From NCBI GenBank assembly GCA_963812335.1, contig CAWEUU010000007.1:1-64000 (forward strand): a stretch of 64,000 nucleotides of DNA, given 5' to 3'. This DNA comes from VRUE01 sp963812335 (GTDB lineage: Bacteria > Actinomycetota > Thermoleophilia > Solirubrobacterales > 70-9). Below, in pieces: positions 8,672-16,345 of this stretch. The notes beneath the pieces are model-generated. The model was not told where the DNA came from. It worked only from the letters and a program-made list of their open reading frames with translations, and made no database searches. Position 1 is the first letter of the stretch; each line of letters opens with the position of its first letter. The position numbers and the translations under genes were made by a program.

Positions 8672-9028
8672 TTAGCCCGAAGGATCCAGCACGTCCATCC
8701 TCACGACGAGGCCGTGCTCCAGCCGCCAGCGGTGGAGGACGTGGGCGTCGGACTTGACCTCGCCGGTCTCGGGATCGCGGACGACCTGGTGGACCGTGAC
8801 GTCGATGGTCTCGTCCGGACCCGGGTCGAAGCGCTCGGGGGTGACGGTGCTGTAGATCTGCTCGAACTGGCGGCGCCAGTAGGCGGTTACGGCTTCGCGG
8901 CCGGTCACGCGGCCTCCCTCCCAGGCGTTGGGCCAGTCAACCTCGGGCGCCATCAGGGTGACGGCAGCGTCGATGTCGCGGGCGTTGAATGCGTCGTAGG
9001 CGGTGCGCAGGATGTCCTCGTTCCTCAT
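8672..9028 (-). CDS. SnoaL/NTF2-like protein
   Basis: A 118-residue protein beginning MRNEDILRTAYDAFNARDID, a classic start of the SnoaL-like NTF2 fold, followed by MAPEVDWPNAWEGGRVTGRE and the closing strand RWRLEHGLVVRMDVLD. Such proteins are small cone-shaped dimers used as enzymes or ligand binders; no specific activity can be assigned. ATG at 9028 overlaps the stop of the small membrane-protein gene (ATGA), implying coupled translation. Confidence 0.8.
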   Translation of the reverse strand: MRNEDILRTAYDAFNARDIDAAVTLMAPEVDWPNAWEGGRVTGREAVTAYWRRQFEQIYSTVTPERFDPGPDETIDVTVHQVVRDPETGEVKSDAHVLHRWRLEHGLVVRMDVLDPSG

Positions 9029-9174
9029 CTCGACCGCCACCGTTGCGCTATCCAGGCGACGATGGCCGGCCAGAAGCGGATCAGGAGCACGATCGCGATC
9101 AGGGCCGCGACGACGATCCAGCCACCGTGGGTGGCTTCGCGGAAGAGGAGATGGCGGCCGATCGCGAGAAGCAT
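9025..9174 (-). CDS. small single-pass membrane protein
   Basis: A 49-residue open frame starting MLLAIGRHLLFREATHGG and containing one strong hydrophobic segment (WIVVAALIAIVLLIRFW, about residues 19-35) followed by a basic tail ending RWRSR. Its TGA overlaps the ATG of the downstream NTF2-like gene by the ATGA arrangement common in this genome, which supports it being translated. A longer version starting at 9228 is possible. No family recognised. Confidence 0.5.
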   Translation of the reverse strand: MLLAIGRHLLFREATHGGWIVVAALIAIVLLIRFWPAIVAWIAQRWRSR

Positions 9175-9278
9175 GGGACCGATGGTAGGGCCGGGGTCTC
9201 GCGCACCGTCCAGCCGGGCGACGCGCATCCGGTCGCGCTAGGTTCCAAGCGACCGCACTCACCAAGAGGAGGCCCCCG

Positions 9279-9731
9279 ATGCTGTCCTGGCTTGGCAAGA
9301 GGCTGATCGCCCACAACATGAGGAAGGCCGGCGAAGGCGAGCTGGGACCGACGCTGCGGATGGATGCCGAGGACGTGCGCTTTCGCTTTCCCGGCGATAA
9401 CTCGTGGGCGGGTGAGTTCAGCGGCAAGGCGGAGCTGGAGCCGTGGTTGCGCCGCTTCGCCGACACCGGCCTGCAGATCTCCCCGGACGAGGTTGTGCTC
9501 AAGGGCTTCCCATGGAGGCAGACGGTCTGCATCCGCGGCACCGACTACCTCGATGCCCCCGACGGCAGGCGCGTCTACGAGAACCGCTATGTGATCTGGG
9601 GGCATCTGCGCTGGGGCAAGCTGCGCGAGTACGAGGTCTACGAGGACACGGAAAAGTCGCGGGCCCTGGACGAGTACCTGGCCTCTGTCGGCGATCCGCT
9701 CAGCCAACACTTCGTCGGGAGCGGCTCCTGA
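9279..9731 (+). CDS. NTF2-like protein
   Basis: A 150-residue protein with an N-terminal helix (MLSWLGKRLIAHNMRKAGEG) and an NTF2-like pattern: MDAEDVRFRFPGDNSWAGEF, ELEPWLRRFADTGLQI and the closing strand WGKLREYEVYEDTEK. A good Shine-Dalgarno (AGGAGG) lies about 7 nt before the ATG. Ends in TGA overlapping the proposed CTG start of the amidase. Function unknown beyond fold; cytoplasmic. Confidence 0.75.
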   Translation: MLSWLGKRLIAHNMRKAGEGELGPTLRMDAEDVRFRFPGDNSWAGEFSGKAELEPWLRRFADTGLQISPDEVVLKGFPWRQTVCIRGTDYLDAPDGRRVYENRYVIWGHLRWGKLREYEVYEDTEKSRALDEYLASVGDPLSQHFVGSGS

Positions 9732-10414
9732 CCGGCCGCAGGCTCGCCGCGGCCGCCGGCCTGGTGGCGGTCGCCGTCTGCGCGGCGACGCTGCCGTTGA
9801 GCGCAGGCGCCCGCACCTCCTCCCCGCGCCAGCTTCGCCCCCGGATAACCCAATGGCTGATCCCCTTCGGGCCGAAGCGCAAGCGCCAGATGGCGGCCTA
9901 CTCGCAGCGCCACTACGGGGAACGGACCTGGCGGCTGCGGCGGCCGCGGGTGATCGTCGAGCACGTAGCGGTCGCTTCGACGGCCGCCGGCGTATACAAC
10001 ACCTTCGCGCCCGACGTCGCCGACCCCGAGTTGGGCGAGCTGCCCAACGTCTGCGCCCACTTCGTCGTCTCCTCCAGCGGGCGGATCTTCCAACTGGTCA
10101 ACCTGCGCACCCGCTGCCGCCACACGGTCGGCCTCAACTGGACCGCGATCGGCATCGAGCACACCGGCTTCGCCGACGGCGACGTGCTCGGCGACCGTCG
10201 CCAGCTGCGCGCCTCGCTGCGGCTGACGCGCTACCTGCGCTGCCGCTTCCAGATCCGCCTGCGCGACGTCATCGGCCATGCCGAGAGCCTCAGCTCGCCC
10301 TACCACCGCGAGCGCATCCCCTCCCTGCGCAACCAGACCCACGGCGATTGGCGCCACAGCTCGATGCGGGTCTATCGCCGCAAGCTGCGGCGCCTCGGAC
10401 CCTGCCGACCGTAG
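9728..10414 (+). CDS. secreted N-acetylmuramoyl-L-alanine amidase-like protein
   Basis: About 228 residues. A signal sequence (TGRRLAAAAGLVAVAV, then cleavage near SAGA) precedes an amidase_2/PGRP-type domain: VIVEHVAVAST, VCAHFVVSSSGRIFQLV, CRHTVGLNWTAIGIEHTG and DVIGHAESLSSPYH, with His residues suited to zinc binding. It should cleave peptidoglycan stem peptides outside the membrane. No ATG, GTG or TTG exists that keeps the signal peptide; the only sensible start is CTG 9728, overlapping the previous stop (CTGA) and preceded by GGGAG at 9717-9721. GTG 9764 would truncate the signal peptide. Confidence 0.75.
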   Translation: MTGRRLAAAAGLVAVAVCAATLPLSAGARTSSPRQLRPRITQWLIPFGPKRKRQMAAYSQRHYGERTWRLRRPRVIVEHVAVASTAAGVYNTFAPDVADPELGELPNVCAHFVVSSSGRIFQLVNLRTRCRHTVGLNWTAIGIEHTGFADGDVLGDRRQLRASLRLTRYLRCRFQIRLRDVIGHAESLSSPYHRERIPSLRNQTHGDWRHSSMRVYRRKLRRLGPCRP

Positions 10415-10430
10415 CCCATACGATTCCAGC

Positions 10431-10862
10431 GTGATCTACCTGCTGCGACACGGCGAGGCCGAGCGGGGCGACGGCGAAGACGCGGCGCGGCCCCTGACCG
10501 CCGAGGGCGAGCGCCAGTCGCGGGTTGCCGGCCGGGCGCTGGCCGCGCTCGGGTTGAAGATCGACGCCTGCCTGACCAGCCCGAAGGTGCGTGCGGCCGA
10601 CACCGCGCGGATCGCCTGCGCGGCGCTGAGGGTGGAGCCCGAGGTCGTCGCCGAGCTGAGCGGCGGGACCTTCGACTCGCTCACGCTCGCCACCGGCCGC
10701 GGCGAGACGATGCTGGTCGGCCACAACCCCTACTTCTCCGACGAGCTCGCCCGGCTCACCGGGGCCAAGGCGGAGCTGCGCAAGGGCGGCCTGGCGATCG
10801 TCGACGGCGGCACCCTGCACGCCCTTCTGCGGCCCGCCGACCTCGCCGCGATCGCCGCATAG
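10431..10862 (+). CDS. sixA: SixA-type phosphohistidine phosphatase
   Basis: A 143-residue histidine-phosphatase-superfamily protein: the catalytic RHG motif is at residues 6-8 (MIYLLRHGEAE), with LTSPKVRAADTARI, the second catalytic His in LVGHNPYFSD and a C-terminal Glu-containing strand. SixA proteins remove phosphate from phosphohistidine on phosphotransfer proteins; the real target here is unknown. GTG start at 10431, 16 bp after the amidase gene. Confidence 0.82.
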   Translation: MIYLLRHGEAERGDGEDAARPLTAEGERQSRVAGRALAALGLKIDACLTSPKVRAADTARIACAALRVEPEVVAELSGGTFDSLTLATGRGETMLVGHNPYFSDELARLTGAKAELRKGGLAIVDGGTLHALLRPADLAAIAA

Positions 10863-10971
10863 CGCCCGACTGGCCGGTCAACCAGCCGATTGGCTTTCCT
10901 TGGCCTCAGCCACTCTTCCACGTTCCTTCGCCGACATACACGGAACAGCATCGACAGGAGAGCGTAGATCG

Positions 10972-11802
10972 ATGGGACTTCTTGATGGGAAAGCGGCGAT
11001 CGTCACCGGCTCGGCCCGGGGAATCGGCCGGGCCACCGCGGAACTGTTCGCGGGGGAGGGCGCCAAGGTGCTGATCAACGACCTCGACGCCGACGTCGCC
11101 GAGCAGGCGGCCGGTGAGATCGCCGGCGAGACCGCGGTCTTCTCCGGCGACCTGACCAAGGAGGGCGCCGCCGACGACCTGGTCAAGGCCGCGACCGACT
11201 CCTTCGGCGCGATCGACATCGTCGTCAACAACGCCGGCTACACCTGGGACGGCGTGGCCCACCGGATGAGCGACGAGCAGTTCCAGGCGATGCTCGACAT
11301 CCACACCGTCGTCCCCTTCCGCGTCGCCCGCGCGATGGCGCCGCATTGGCGCGAGGCCGCCAAGGCCGAGAAAGGCGAGGACAAGGAGGTCTTCCGCAAG
11401 CTGATCAACATCTCCTCGACCTCGGGGACGATGGGCAACGCCGGCCAGGTCAACTACTCGGCGGCGAAGATGGGCGTCGTCGGCGTGACCAAAACGCTCG
11501 CCAAGGAGTGGGGCCAGTTCAAGATCAACGTCAACGCGGTCGCCTTCGGCTTCGTCGAAACCCGCCTCACCGCGGCCAAAGAGGAGGGCGGCGAGATGAC
11601 CACGCCCGGCGGCGAGAAGATCGAGCTCGGCATCCCCGAGCAGATGCGGGCGATGGCCTCGGCGATCATCCCGCTCGGCCGTCCCGCGACGCCGAGCGAG
11701 GCCTCCGGCCCGGTCCTCTTTCTGGCCTCGCCACTCTCCAACTACGTGCACGGCCAGGTCCTCAACGTGACCGGCGGCATGTTCGGGGGGATGTACACCT
11801 GA
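10972..11802 (+). CDS. short-chain dehydrogenase/reductase (FabG-like)
   Basis: A 276-residue classical SDR. The nucleotide-binding motif TGSARGIG (residues about 12-19), NNAG (NNAGYTWDG), catalytic Ser in INISSTSGTMGNAG and Tyr/Lys in YSAAKMG are all present. NAD(P)-dependent reduction or oxidation of an acyl or similar substrate; the exact one is not readable. An AGGAG lies 11 nt before ATG 10972. Followed by a Ddn-like gene with a CTGA overlap, so the two are probably cotranslated. Confidence 0.88.
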   Translation: MGLLDGKAAIVTGSARGIGRATAELFAGEGAKVLINDLDADVAEQAAGEIAGETAVFSGDLTKEGAADDLVKAATDSFGAIDIVVNNAGYTWDGVAHRMSDEQFQAMLDIHTVVPFRVARAMAPHWREAAKAEKGEDKEVFRKLINISSTSGTMGNAGQVNYSAAKMGVVGVTKTLAKEWGQFKINVNAVAFGFVETRLTAAKEEGGEMTTPGGEKIELGIPEQMRAMASAIIPLGRPATPSEASGPVLFLASPLSNYVHGQVLNVTGGMFGGMYT

Positions 11803-12287
11803 GCGACGGCAACACCCCAGAGGGCAGGTCGAAGGTCCTCTACCTCGATATCGGCGATCGAGTCTGGCCACTCACGCGCCGTTTCATGGGCGCCCACACG
11901 TTCCTCTACCGGAGGACGGGTGGGCGTCTCGGCCACACGATTCCGGGGGTCGGCGGCAAGATGCTGCTGCTCGACCATGTCGGGGCGAAGAGCGGCAAGA
12001 AGCGCACCTCGCCGCTGCTCTACGTCAGGGACGGTGAGGGACTCGTCATCGTCGCCTCCAAAGGCGGCTACCCCAAGCATCCCGCCTGGTACCACAACCT
12101 GGTGGCCAACCCCGACACGACCGTCCAGGTCGGCAGCGAGCGAAGGCCGGTCCACGCCCGCGTCGCCAACGCCGAGGAGCGCGAGCGCCTCTGGCCCATC
12201 GTCGTCAACAGCTACCACGGCTACGCCGACTACCAGGCCCGCAGCAAAGGGCGCGAAATCCCGCTCGTCATCCTCGAGCCGCGTTAG
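11799..12287 (+). CDS. deazaflavin (F420)-dependent nitroreductase-like protein
   Basis: About 162 residues of the Ddn/nitroreductase family: YRRTGGRLGHTIPGVGGKML, LDHVGAKSGKKRTSPLLYV, IVASKGGYPKHPAWYHNLVA and VHARVANAEERERLW. The family binds F420 in Actinobacteria and reduces quinones or nitro compounds. No ATG, GTG or TTG precedes the conserved region; CTG 11799, overlapping the SDR stop as CTGA and preceded by a G-run at 11785-11790, is the likely start. Ends 4 bp into the convergent SDR gene. Confidence 0.78.
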   Translation: MSDGNTPEGRSKVLYLDIGDRVWPLTRRFMGAHTFLYRRTGGRLGHTIPGVGGKMLLLDHVGAKSGKKRTSPLLYVRDGEGLVIVASKGGYPKHPAWYHNLVANPDTTVQVGSERRPVHARVANAEERERLWPIVVNSYHGYADYQARSKGREIPLVILEPR

Positions 12288-13129
12288 CGGCGCTCCTCGG
12301 CCACCGGCTTGCCACCCTCGGCAATCGCCTCGGGCGGCCACGGCCCGGCCCAGTTGTCGCGGGCGCCGTCGAGCGTGATCGTCGTGCCGGAGAAGAAGTC
12401 GCCCGCGGGCGAGGCGAGGTAGGCGACCAGCCAGGCCATCTCCTCGGCGCGGCCGGCGCGGCCGATCGGGATCGAGCGCTCGAGGTTGTCGACGACGACC
12501 TGCGGATACTTGGTCAGCAGGGTCTCGGTGGCGAACTGGCCGGCGGCGAGGGCGCAGGTCTTGATCCCGAAGCGGGCCCACTCGACCGCGAGCGTGCGCA
12601 TCATGTTCTCGACCGCCGCCCGGGCGGCGCCGGAGTGGACCATGCCCGGCATCCCGTTGTGGGGCGAGAGGGTGACGCTGAGCACCTTGCCGCCGCCCTG
12701 CGGGATGAAGGCCTTGGTCGCGGCGGCGTGGGTCATCAGCCAGGTGCCCTGCACATTGAGCTCGATCACTGTGCGGAATCCCTTCGGGCTGATCGACTCG
12801 GCCGGGGCGAGGAACTGGCCGCCGGCGTTGTTGACGAGCACATCGAGGCGACCGTGGCGCTCGAGCAGGCGGTCGAAGAAGGGCTCGATCGCCTCCTCGT
12901 CGCGGATGTCGAGCGCCGCGTGCGAGAACGAGCCGGCGAGCCCCTGCGCCAGCTCGGCGGTCTCGGCGAGCGGCTCCTCGCGCCGCCCACAGCCGACGAC
13001 GTCGGCGCCGAGGCGGGCCAGCTCGAGCGCGGTCTCGCGGCCGAGGCCGCTGCCGGCGCCGGAGACGAGGCAGACCTGTCCGTCGAGCAGGCCCTCCCTG
13101 AAGATGCGCGAATGGGCGCTCTCACTCAT
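12284..13129 (-). CDS. SDR family oxidoreductase, 2,4-dienoyl-CoA-reductase-like
   Basis: A 281-residue SDR with cofactor motif SGAGSGLGRE and NNAG. The active-site region reads SVTLSPHNGMPGMVHSGAAR: where classical SDRs have YxxxK this has HSGAAR, i.e. His and Arg in place of Tyr and Lys. The 2,4-dienoyl-CoA reductase branch also has a HxGAAK-type segment with a relocated Tyr, so this is probably a member with a Lys-to-Arg change; activity is uncertain. ATG 13129; divergent from the MBL gene. Converges with and overlaps the Ddn-like gene by 4 bp. Confidence 0.82.
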   Translation of the reverse strand: MSESAHSRIFREGLLDGQVCLVSGAGSGLGRETALELARLGADVVGCGRREEPLAETAELAQGLAGSFSHAALDIRDEEAIEPFFDRLLERHGRLDVLVNNAGGQFLAPAESISPKGFRTVIELNVQGTWLMTHAAATKAFIPQGGGKVLSVTLSPHNGMPGMVHSGAARAAVENMMRTLAVEWARFGIKTCALAAGQFATETLLTKYPQVVVDNLERSIPIGRAGRAEEMAWLVAYLASPAGDFFSGTTITLDGARDNWAGPWPPEAIAEGGKPVAEERR

Positions 13130-13177
13130 CGCCGGGCAGCCTATAGGCGACCTGGGGCCGGGTAATGTGACCCGGCG

Positions 13178-14089
13178 ATGAAGGTTCACATGGAGGCGAA
13201 GCCGCTGCACGAGCCGCTTGCCGGCGGCACCGAGGGCGCCACGGTGAGCGTCGAACCGCTGCTCGCGGGCTCGGTGACCTGGTCGCGCTCGATGATGGAG
13301 CGCCCGGGCGGGCGACTGGAGACGCTGAAGCTGCTGCGGGCGCTGCTCAGCGGCGAGCCGGCGATGACCGTCCCCTGCCCCGCCTTCCTGATCCGCCACC
13401 CGAGCGCCGGCGCGATCCTCGTCGACACCGGCCTGCACCCCTCGATCGCAACCGACGGACAGGAGAACTTCGGCCGCCTCGGCGCCCGCTTCGGCAAGCC
13501 GGCGCTGGAGCCCGGCGCCGACGTCCCGGCGCAGCTGCGCGCCCGCAACCTCGAACCCGGCGAGATCCCGATCGTCGTGATGACCCATATGCACCTCGAC
13601 CACAGCTCGGCGATCTCCGAGTTCTCCAACTCCACCTTCGTCGTCAGCGAGGTTGAGTGGAAGGCGGCGACGGTGGGCCCGAAACCGCTGCTCAACGGCT
13701 ACCGGCGGCAGCACTTCAACTACGCCTTCGACTACCGCACCGTCGACTTCGACCGCGCCGGGATCGACTCCTACTCGAGCTTCGCCCGCTGCTTCGACCT
13801 CTTCGGCGACGGCTCGATCCGGCTCGCGTACACGCCCGGCCACAGCGCCGGCCACATGTCTGTGATCGCCCATCTGGCCGAGCGCGACTTCGCGATCGGC
13901 GGCGATGCCGTCTACACCGAGGGGCAGCTCGACGGCAGCGCGCCGCTGGCGCCGCGGCCGTTCGACGAGCACAACTACCGGCGCTCGCTGCAGGAGCTGA
14001 AGCTGTTCCGCAAGGAGTACCCGGACGCGATCGTCACGCCGGGGCACGATCCGAGCTTCTACGCGAAGCTCGGCGACCGCTACGAGTAA
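13178..14089 (+). CDS. metallo-beta-lactamase-fold hydrolase (lactonase-like)
   Basis: A 303-residue MBL-fold protein. Zinc ligands are visible in THMHLDHS (HxHxDH), TPGHSAGH, GGDAVYTEGQ and the final TPGHDPS. Overall layout (FLIRHPSAGAILVDTGLHP early) resembles N-acyl-homoserine lactonase-type hydrolases, but the substrate is not determinable. The 3' end overlaps the convergent acyltransferase gene by 56 bp, an unusually long coding overlap. Confidence 0.85.
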   Translation: MKVHMEAKPLHEPLAGGTEGATVSVEPLLAGSVTWSRSMMERPGGRLETLKLLRALLSGEPAMTVPCPAFLIRHPSAGAILVDTGLHPSIATDGQENFGRLGARFGKPALEPGADVPAQLRARNLEPGEIPIVVMTHMHLDHSSAISEFSNSTFVVSEVEWKAATVGPKPLLNGYRRQHFNYAFDYRTVDFDRAGIDSYSSFARCFDLFGDGSIRLAYTPGHSAGHMSVIAHLAERDFAIGGDAVYTEGQLDGSAPLAPRPFDEHNYRRSLQELKLFRKEYPDAIVTPGHDPSFYAKLGDRYE

Positions 14090-14780
14090 GCGCCAGCCCC
14101 CGGTACATCTCGCGCACGCGGCCGAAGATCTCGGCCGCGACCTCGAGCTGGCGCTCGTTGCTCGGCGCGCCCTCGCGGGGGAAGCTGATCGGCTCTCCGT
14201 ACTCCACGGTGACCGAGGGGAAGCGGAAGCGCTTCCAGCGCCGCACCCCGGCGGAGCCGTAGATCGCGACCGGGACGACCGGCGCGCCCGACTCGAGCGC
14301 CAGGCGGCCGACGCCGCGTTTGGGCTCGCCCAGCTCGCCCGAGCGCGAGCGGCCGCCCTCGGCGTAGATCAGCAGCATGCCGCCCTGGTCGAGCACCGTG
14401 AAGGCGGTTGCGAAGGCCTCCTCGTCGTGGTGGCCGCGGCGGACAGGGATCACGCCGCCGTGCTTGTAGATATATGTGAGCAGGGGCGGGCCGAACATCT
14501 GCGATTTGGCCATGAAGCGGATCTTCCGCCGCAGGTAGAGGCCGATGAAGAAGTGGTCCATCTGGCTGAAGTGGTTGGGGGCGAGAATCAGCGGCCCGTC
14601 CTTCGGCACGTTCTCGCGGCCGATCGTCCGCACCCGCCAGATCGCCAGCGTCGGCAGCGAGACGAGGATGCGGACGAAGGTGTAGGTCCAGCCGACCCCC
14701 TTGCGCGCCGCCGCGTGGAAGGGCTCGAAGTACTCGGCGGGACGATCGTCCTTGTAGACCTGTGGCTTGATCTCGGGCAT
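14034..14780 (-). CDS. 1-acyl-sn-glycerol-3-phosphate acyltransferase family protein (PlsC-like)
   Basis: A 248-residue membrane-associated acyltransferase. The catalytic HX4D motif is in NHFSQMDHFF, with the substrate-binding EGGRSRSGELG (motif III) and VPVAIYGSAGVRRW downstream; an N-terminal hydrophobic stretch (TYTFVRILVSLPTLAIW) anchors it. Transfers acyl groups to lysophosphatidate in phospholipid synthesis. Lies downstream of glycerol kinase on the same strand, so glycerol-3-phosphate supply and acylation are near neighbours, but a strong hairpin separates them. Ends 56 bp inside the convergent MBL gene. Confidence 0.87.
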   Translation of the reverse strand: MPEIKPQVYKDDRPAEYFEPFHAAARKGVGWTYTFVRILVSLPTLAIWRVRTIGRENVPKDGPLILAPNHFSQMDHFFIGLYLRRKIRFMAKSQMFGPPLLTYIYKHGGVIPVRRGHHDEEAFATAFTVLDQGGMLLIYAEGGRSRSGELGEPKRGVGRLALESGAPVVPVAIYGSAGVRRWKRFRFPSVTVEYGEPISFPREGAPSNERQLEVAAEIFGRVREMYRGLALTRSGRRASRRSSDRAPA

Positions 14781-14842
14781 GGCGGCGGGCGACGGCCGCA
14801 GGCCGTCGCCCTGCGTACCCCCTGCCGGCCCAACGGTTACGT

Positions 14843-14893
14843 CGGCGCGTTCGCCGTTTGTAGGAGTCAAGCCGACAAAGGCCGAACGCGCCG
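14843..14893 (-). terminator. long hairpin directly after glpK
   Basis: Arms CGGCGCGTTCG (14843-14853) and CGAACGCGCCG (14883-14893) are perfect complements; pairing extends inward through TTTGT/ACAAA with two mismatches. It begins at the base after the glpK stop codon. No clear T-run follows on the reverse strand, so it may be a terminator of the actinobacterial U-less kind or an RNA-processing or attenuation element between glpK and the acyltransferase gene. Confidence 0.5.
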
Positions 14894-16342
14894 TCAGTTG
14901 ACCCATGCCCGCGCGCGATCGAGGGCGCGGCCCCAGTCTGCGAGTAACGAGTCGCGCTCGTCGGCGCCCATCTGCGGCTCGTAGCGGGCGGCCTCGCACC
15001 ACATCGCAGCGACGCCCTCCGCGGTCCAGGGCCCGGTTGCGATCCCGGCCAGGTAGGCGGCGCCGAGTGCCGTCGTCTCGGCGATCTCGGGGACGACCAC
15101 GGGCGCGCCGAGCACGTCGGCCTGGAACTGCATCAGCCAGCCGTTGGCGACTCCCCCGCCGTCGGCCTTGAGCTCCTCCAGGCTTTCCCCGGAGACCTCC
15201 TCCTCGGCCCGCACCGCGTCGACCGTCTGGTAGGCGATCGCCTCCAGCGCCGCCCGGGCGAGGTGGGCGCGCCCGGTGCCACGGGTGAGGCCGACGATCG
15301 TGCCGCGCGCGTGCGGGTCCCAGTGCGGCGAGCCGAGCCCGGTCAGCGCCGGCACGAAGTAGACGCCGTCGTTGCCGTCGAGCGAGGCGGCGAGGGCCAT
15401 CGTCTCCCCCGCCTCGTCGATGATGCCCAGCCCATCGCGCAACCACTGCACGGCCGCGCCGGTGACGAAGATCGAGGCCTCGAGCGCGTAGGCCGCCTCC
15501 CCGCCCACGGCGCATGCGGCCGTGGCGAGCAGGCCGTCGCCCGGATCCTGCACCTCGGCGCCGGTGTTGAGCAGGACGAAGCTGCCGGTGCCGTAGGTGT
15601 TCTTGGCGCTGCCGGGCTTGTGGCAGGCCTGGCCGAAAAGGGCCGCCTGCTGGTCGCCGGCGATCCCGGCAACCGGTACCTCGCCGCCGAACACCGTCGT
15701 CGTCCCATAGACATGGGCCGAGGGCAACGGCTCAGGCAGCCGCGCCGGGGCGACGCCAAGCAACCCGCACAGCTCCTCGTCCCAGGCGAGCCTGCGGATG
15801 TCGAAGAGCATCGTGCGTGAGGCGTTCGTGTAATCGGTCGCGTGGCGCCCGGTGAGCTTGAAGAGCAGCCAGGAGTCGATCGTGCCGAAGACCGTGCTCT
15901 CCGGCAGATCGGCATTGCGCAGCAGCCACTCGATCTTGGTGCCGGAGAAGTAGGGGTCGAGGACAAGCCCGGTGCGCTCCCGCACCAGCGGCTCATGCCC
16001 CCCCTCGCGCAACTCCGCGCAGCGCGCAGCGGTGCGGCGGTCCTGCCAGACCAGCGCCCGGTGCAGCGGCTCGCCCGTCGCCGGGTCCCAAGCGACCACG
16101 GTCTCGCGCTGGTTGGTGATCCCGATCGCGTCCAGCTCCGCCCCCTGGATTCCGGCGTCGACGATCGCCTCGACCGCGATCCGCCGCGTCACCGCCCAGA
16201 TCTCACCGGCGTCGTGCTCGACCCAGCCCGGCCGCGGGAAATGCTGCTCGAACTCCGAGTAGGCCCGTCCCGCGATCCGCCCCTCGCGGTCGAAGACGAG
16301 GCAGGTCGTCCCGGTCGTCCCCTGGTCGATCGCGAGGATCAA
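14894..16342 (-). CDS. glpK: glycerol kinase
   Basis: A 482-residue FGGY-family kinase: IDQGTTGTTCLVFD at the N-terminus, GWVEHDAGEIW, ITNQRETVVAWD, LVWQDRRTA, GTIDSWLLFKLTG, ATDYTNASRTMLFD and TYGTGSFVLLNTG match glycerol kinase closely. Converts glycerol and ATP to sn-glycerol-3-phosphate. Slightly short of the usual 495-505 residues but ends match. Four bases (16343-16345) separate it from the upstream glycosyltransferase gene, so they are probably cotranscribed. Confidence 0.93.
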   Translation of the reverse strand: MILAIDQGTTGTTCLVFDREGRIAGRAYSEFEQHFPRPGWVEHDAGEIWAVTRRIAVEAIVDAGIQGAELDAIGITNQRETVVAWDPATGEPLHRALVWQDRRTAARCAELREGGHEPLVRERTGLVLDPYFSGTKIEWLLRNADLPESTVFGTIDSWLLFKLTGRHATDYTNASRTMLFDIRRLAWDEELCGLLGVAPARLPEPLPSAHVYGTTTVFGGEVPVAGIAGDQQAALFGQACHKPGSAKNTYGTGSFVLLNTGAEVQDPGDGLLATAACAVGGEAAYALEASIFVTGAAVQWLRDGLGIIDEAGETMALAASLDGNDGVYFVPALTGLGSPHWDPHARGTIVGLTRGTGRAHLARAALEAIAYQTVDAVRAEEEVSGESLEELKADGGGVANGWLMQFQADVLGAPVVVPEIAETTALGAAYLAGIATGPWTAEGVAAMWCEAARYEPQMGADERDSLLADWGRALDRARAWVN

Positions 16343-16345
16343 GAT

